Source: Pseudomonadota bacterium (GTDB lineage Bacteria > Pseudomonadota > Gammaproteobacteria > Pseudomonadales > Oceanobacteraceae). Taken from it: DNA of 6,487 bases. Below the pieces are notes generated by a model, which saw nothing but the letters and a program-made list of their open reading frames with translations, was not told the DNA's origin and ran no database searches. The stretch lies in NCBI GenBank assembly GCA_023399105.1, contig JAEWQT010000215.1:1-6487 (forward strand). The letters are read 5' to 3'. Position numbers and translations under genes: made by a program. Shown here piece by piece: positions 6,121 to 6,487 of this stretch. Position 1 is the stretch's first letter. The number at the start of each line of letters is the position of its first letter.

Positions 6121-6487
6121 AAGCGATGGTGTACAGGGTATCGCCTACTTTCACGGCAGTACCTTCTTTGGCAGTTACGCTGCCAATGGTACCGGCTTTC
6201 GGGGCGCGGACTTCGGTTTCCATTTTCATGGCTTCCAGAATCAGCACCAGATCGCCTTCCGCTACCTGATCACCCGGCTGTACCAGCACTTTGAAGATGT
6301 TACCAGCCAGTGGTGAAGCAACCGGCTCACCGCCACCGGCAGCTACCGGAGCAGCGGCAGCAGAACCACCAGCGCCACCCAGGCTTAACGGCGCACCATT
6401 CACGGCAGCCAGCTGAGTAACGTCACCGCCTTCGTTCACTTTCACCACGTATTCGTTGCCGTCTACGGTGATGGTGTAGGTGTCTTC
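6119..6487 (-). CDS. oadA: Oxaloacetate decarboxylase alpha subunit, C-terminal biotin-carrier end (partial)
   Basis: Only the last 122 codons are in the window; the frame is open to the right edge, so a GTG at 6448-6446 (Val within YVVKVNEGG) is not the true start. OadA carries the carboxyltransferase that moves CO2 from oxaloacetate to biotin, and a biotin domain that shuttles it to OadB. Visible in order: the end of the conserved pre-linker segment (TYTITVDGNEYVVKVNEGG), a Gly/Ala/Pro-rich flexible linker (about 6377-6325), then the biotinyl domain with EAMKMETEV. The biotinylated lysine codon is AAA at 6226-6224, 34 residues from the C-terminus, as usual for biotin carriers. The catalytic N-terminal domain is outside the window. 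Pyruvate carboxylase subunit B has a similar end, but adjacency to oadB decides for OadA. Confidence 0.94.
   Translation of the reverse strand, partial: EDTYTITVDGNEYVVKVNEGGDVTQLAAVNGAPLSLGGAGGSAAAAPVAAGGGEPVASPLAGNIFKVLVQPGDQVAEGDLVLILEAMKMETEVRAPKAGTIGSVTAKEGTAVKVGDTLYTIA

Noticed and set aside
6119..6448. A stand-alone 109-residue biotin carrier protein starting at GTG 6448.
   Set aside because: The frame continues open to the window edge and the added residues (EDTYTITVDGNEY) match the OadA segment before the biotin domain, so this is the end of oadA.

Overview
This window looks like ordinary core-metabolism chromosome from a Gammaproteobacterium, probably a marine or sodium-dependent one. 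The grounds are a Na+-pumping oxaloacetate decarboxylase whose beta subunit closely resembles the enterobacterial and Vibrio form, a membrane malate:quinone oxidoreductase, and moderately high GC (mid-50s percent by eye). The genus cannot be fixed from this sequence. I saw no phage, transposon, CRISPR, tRNA or rRNA signal.

Layout from left to right. Positions 44-2740 (minus) hold a complete P2-type cation-transporting ATPase of 898 residues. Positions 2741-3191 are a divergent intergenic region of about 450 bp with no credible gene. It contains several short inverted repeats on the ATPase side, a 10-bp tandem duplication ending in a perfect TATAAT, and a second, better-spaced sigma70-like promoter nearer mqo. 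Positions 3192-4673 (plus) hold mqo, complete at 493 residues. Positions 4674-4804 separate two convergent transcription units and carry two hairpin terminators with identical 7-bp stems, one suited to each direction. Positions 4805-6109 (minus) hold oadB, complete at 434 residues. Positions 6119-6487 (minus) hold the C-terminal biotin-carrier end of oadA, which continues past the right edge of the window.

How the genes could work together: Mqo oxidises malate to oxaloacetate and passes electrons to quinone. The Oad complex (OadG, OadA, OadB) decarboxylates oxaloacetate to pyruvate and exports Na+. The two units are therefore metabolically consecutive but separately transcribed and convergent. 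The order oadA-oadB with a 9-bp gap, and a Shine-Dalgarno sequence that overlaps the oadA stop codon, indicates one operon. oadG and the operon promoter would lie to the right, outside the window. The ATPase has no evident pathway link to its neighbours and its transported ion is unresolved.

I found no strong evidence of an undescribed system. The best follow-ups are the malate-to-sodium-gradient gene pairing, the unusual membrane site of the ATPase, the structured mqo leader and the twin terminators.
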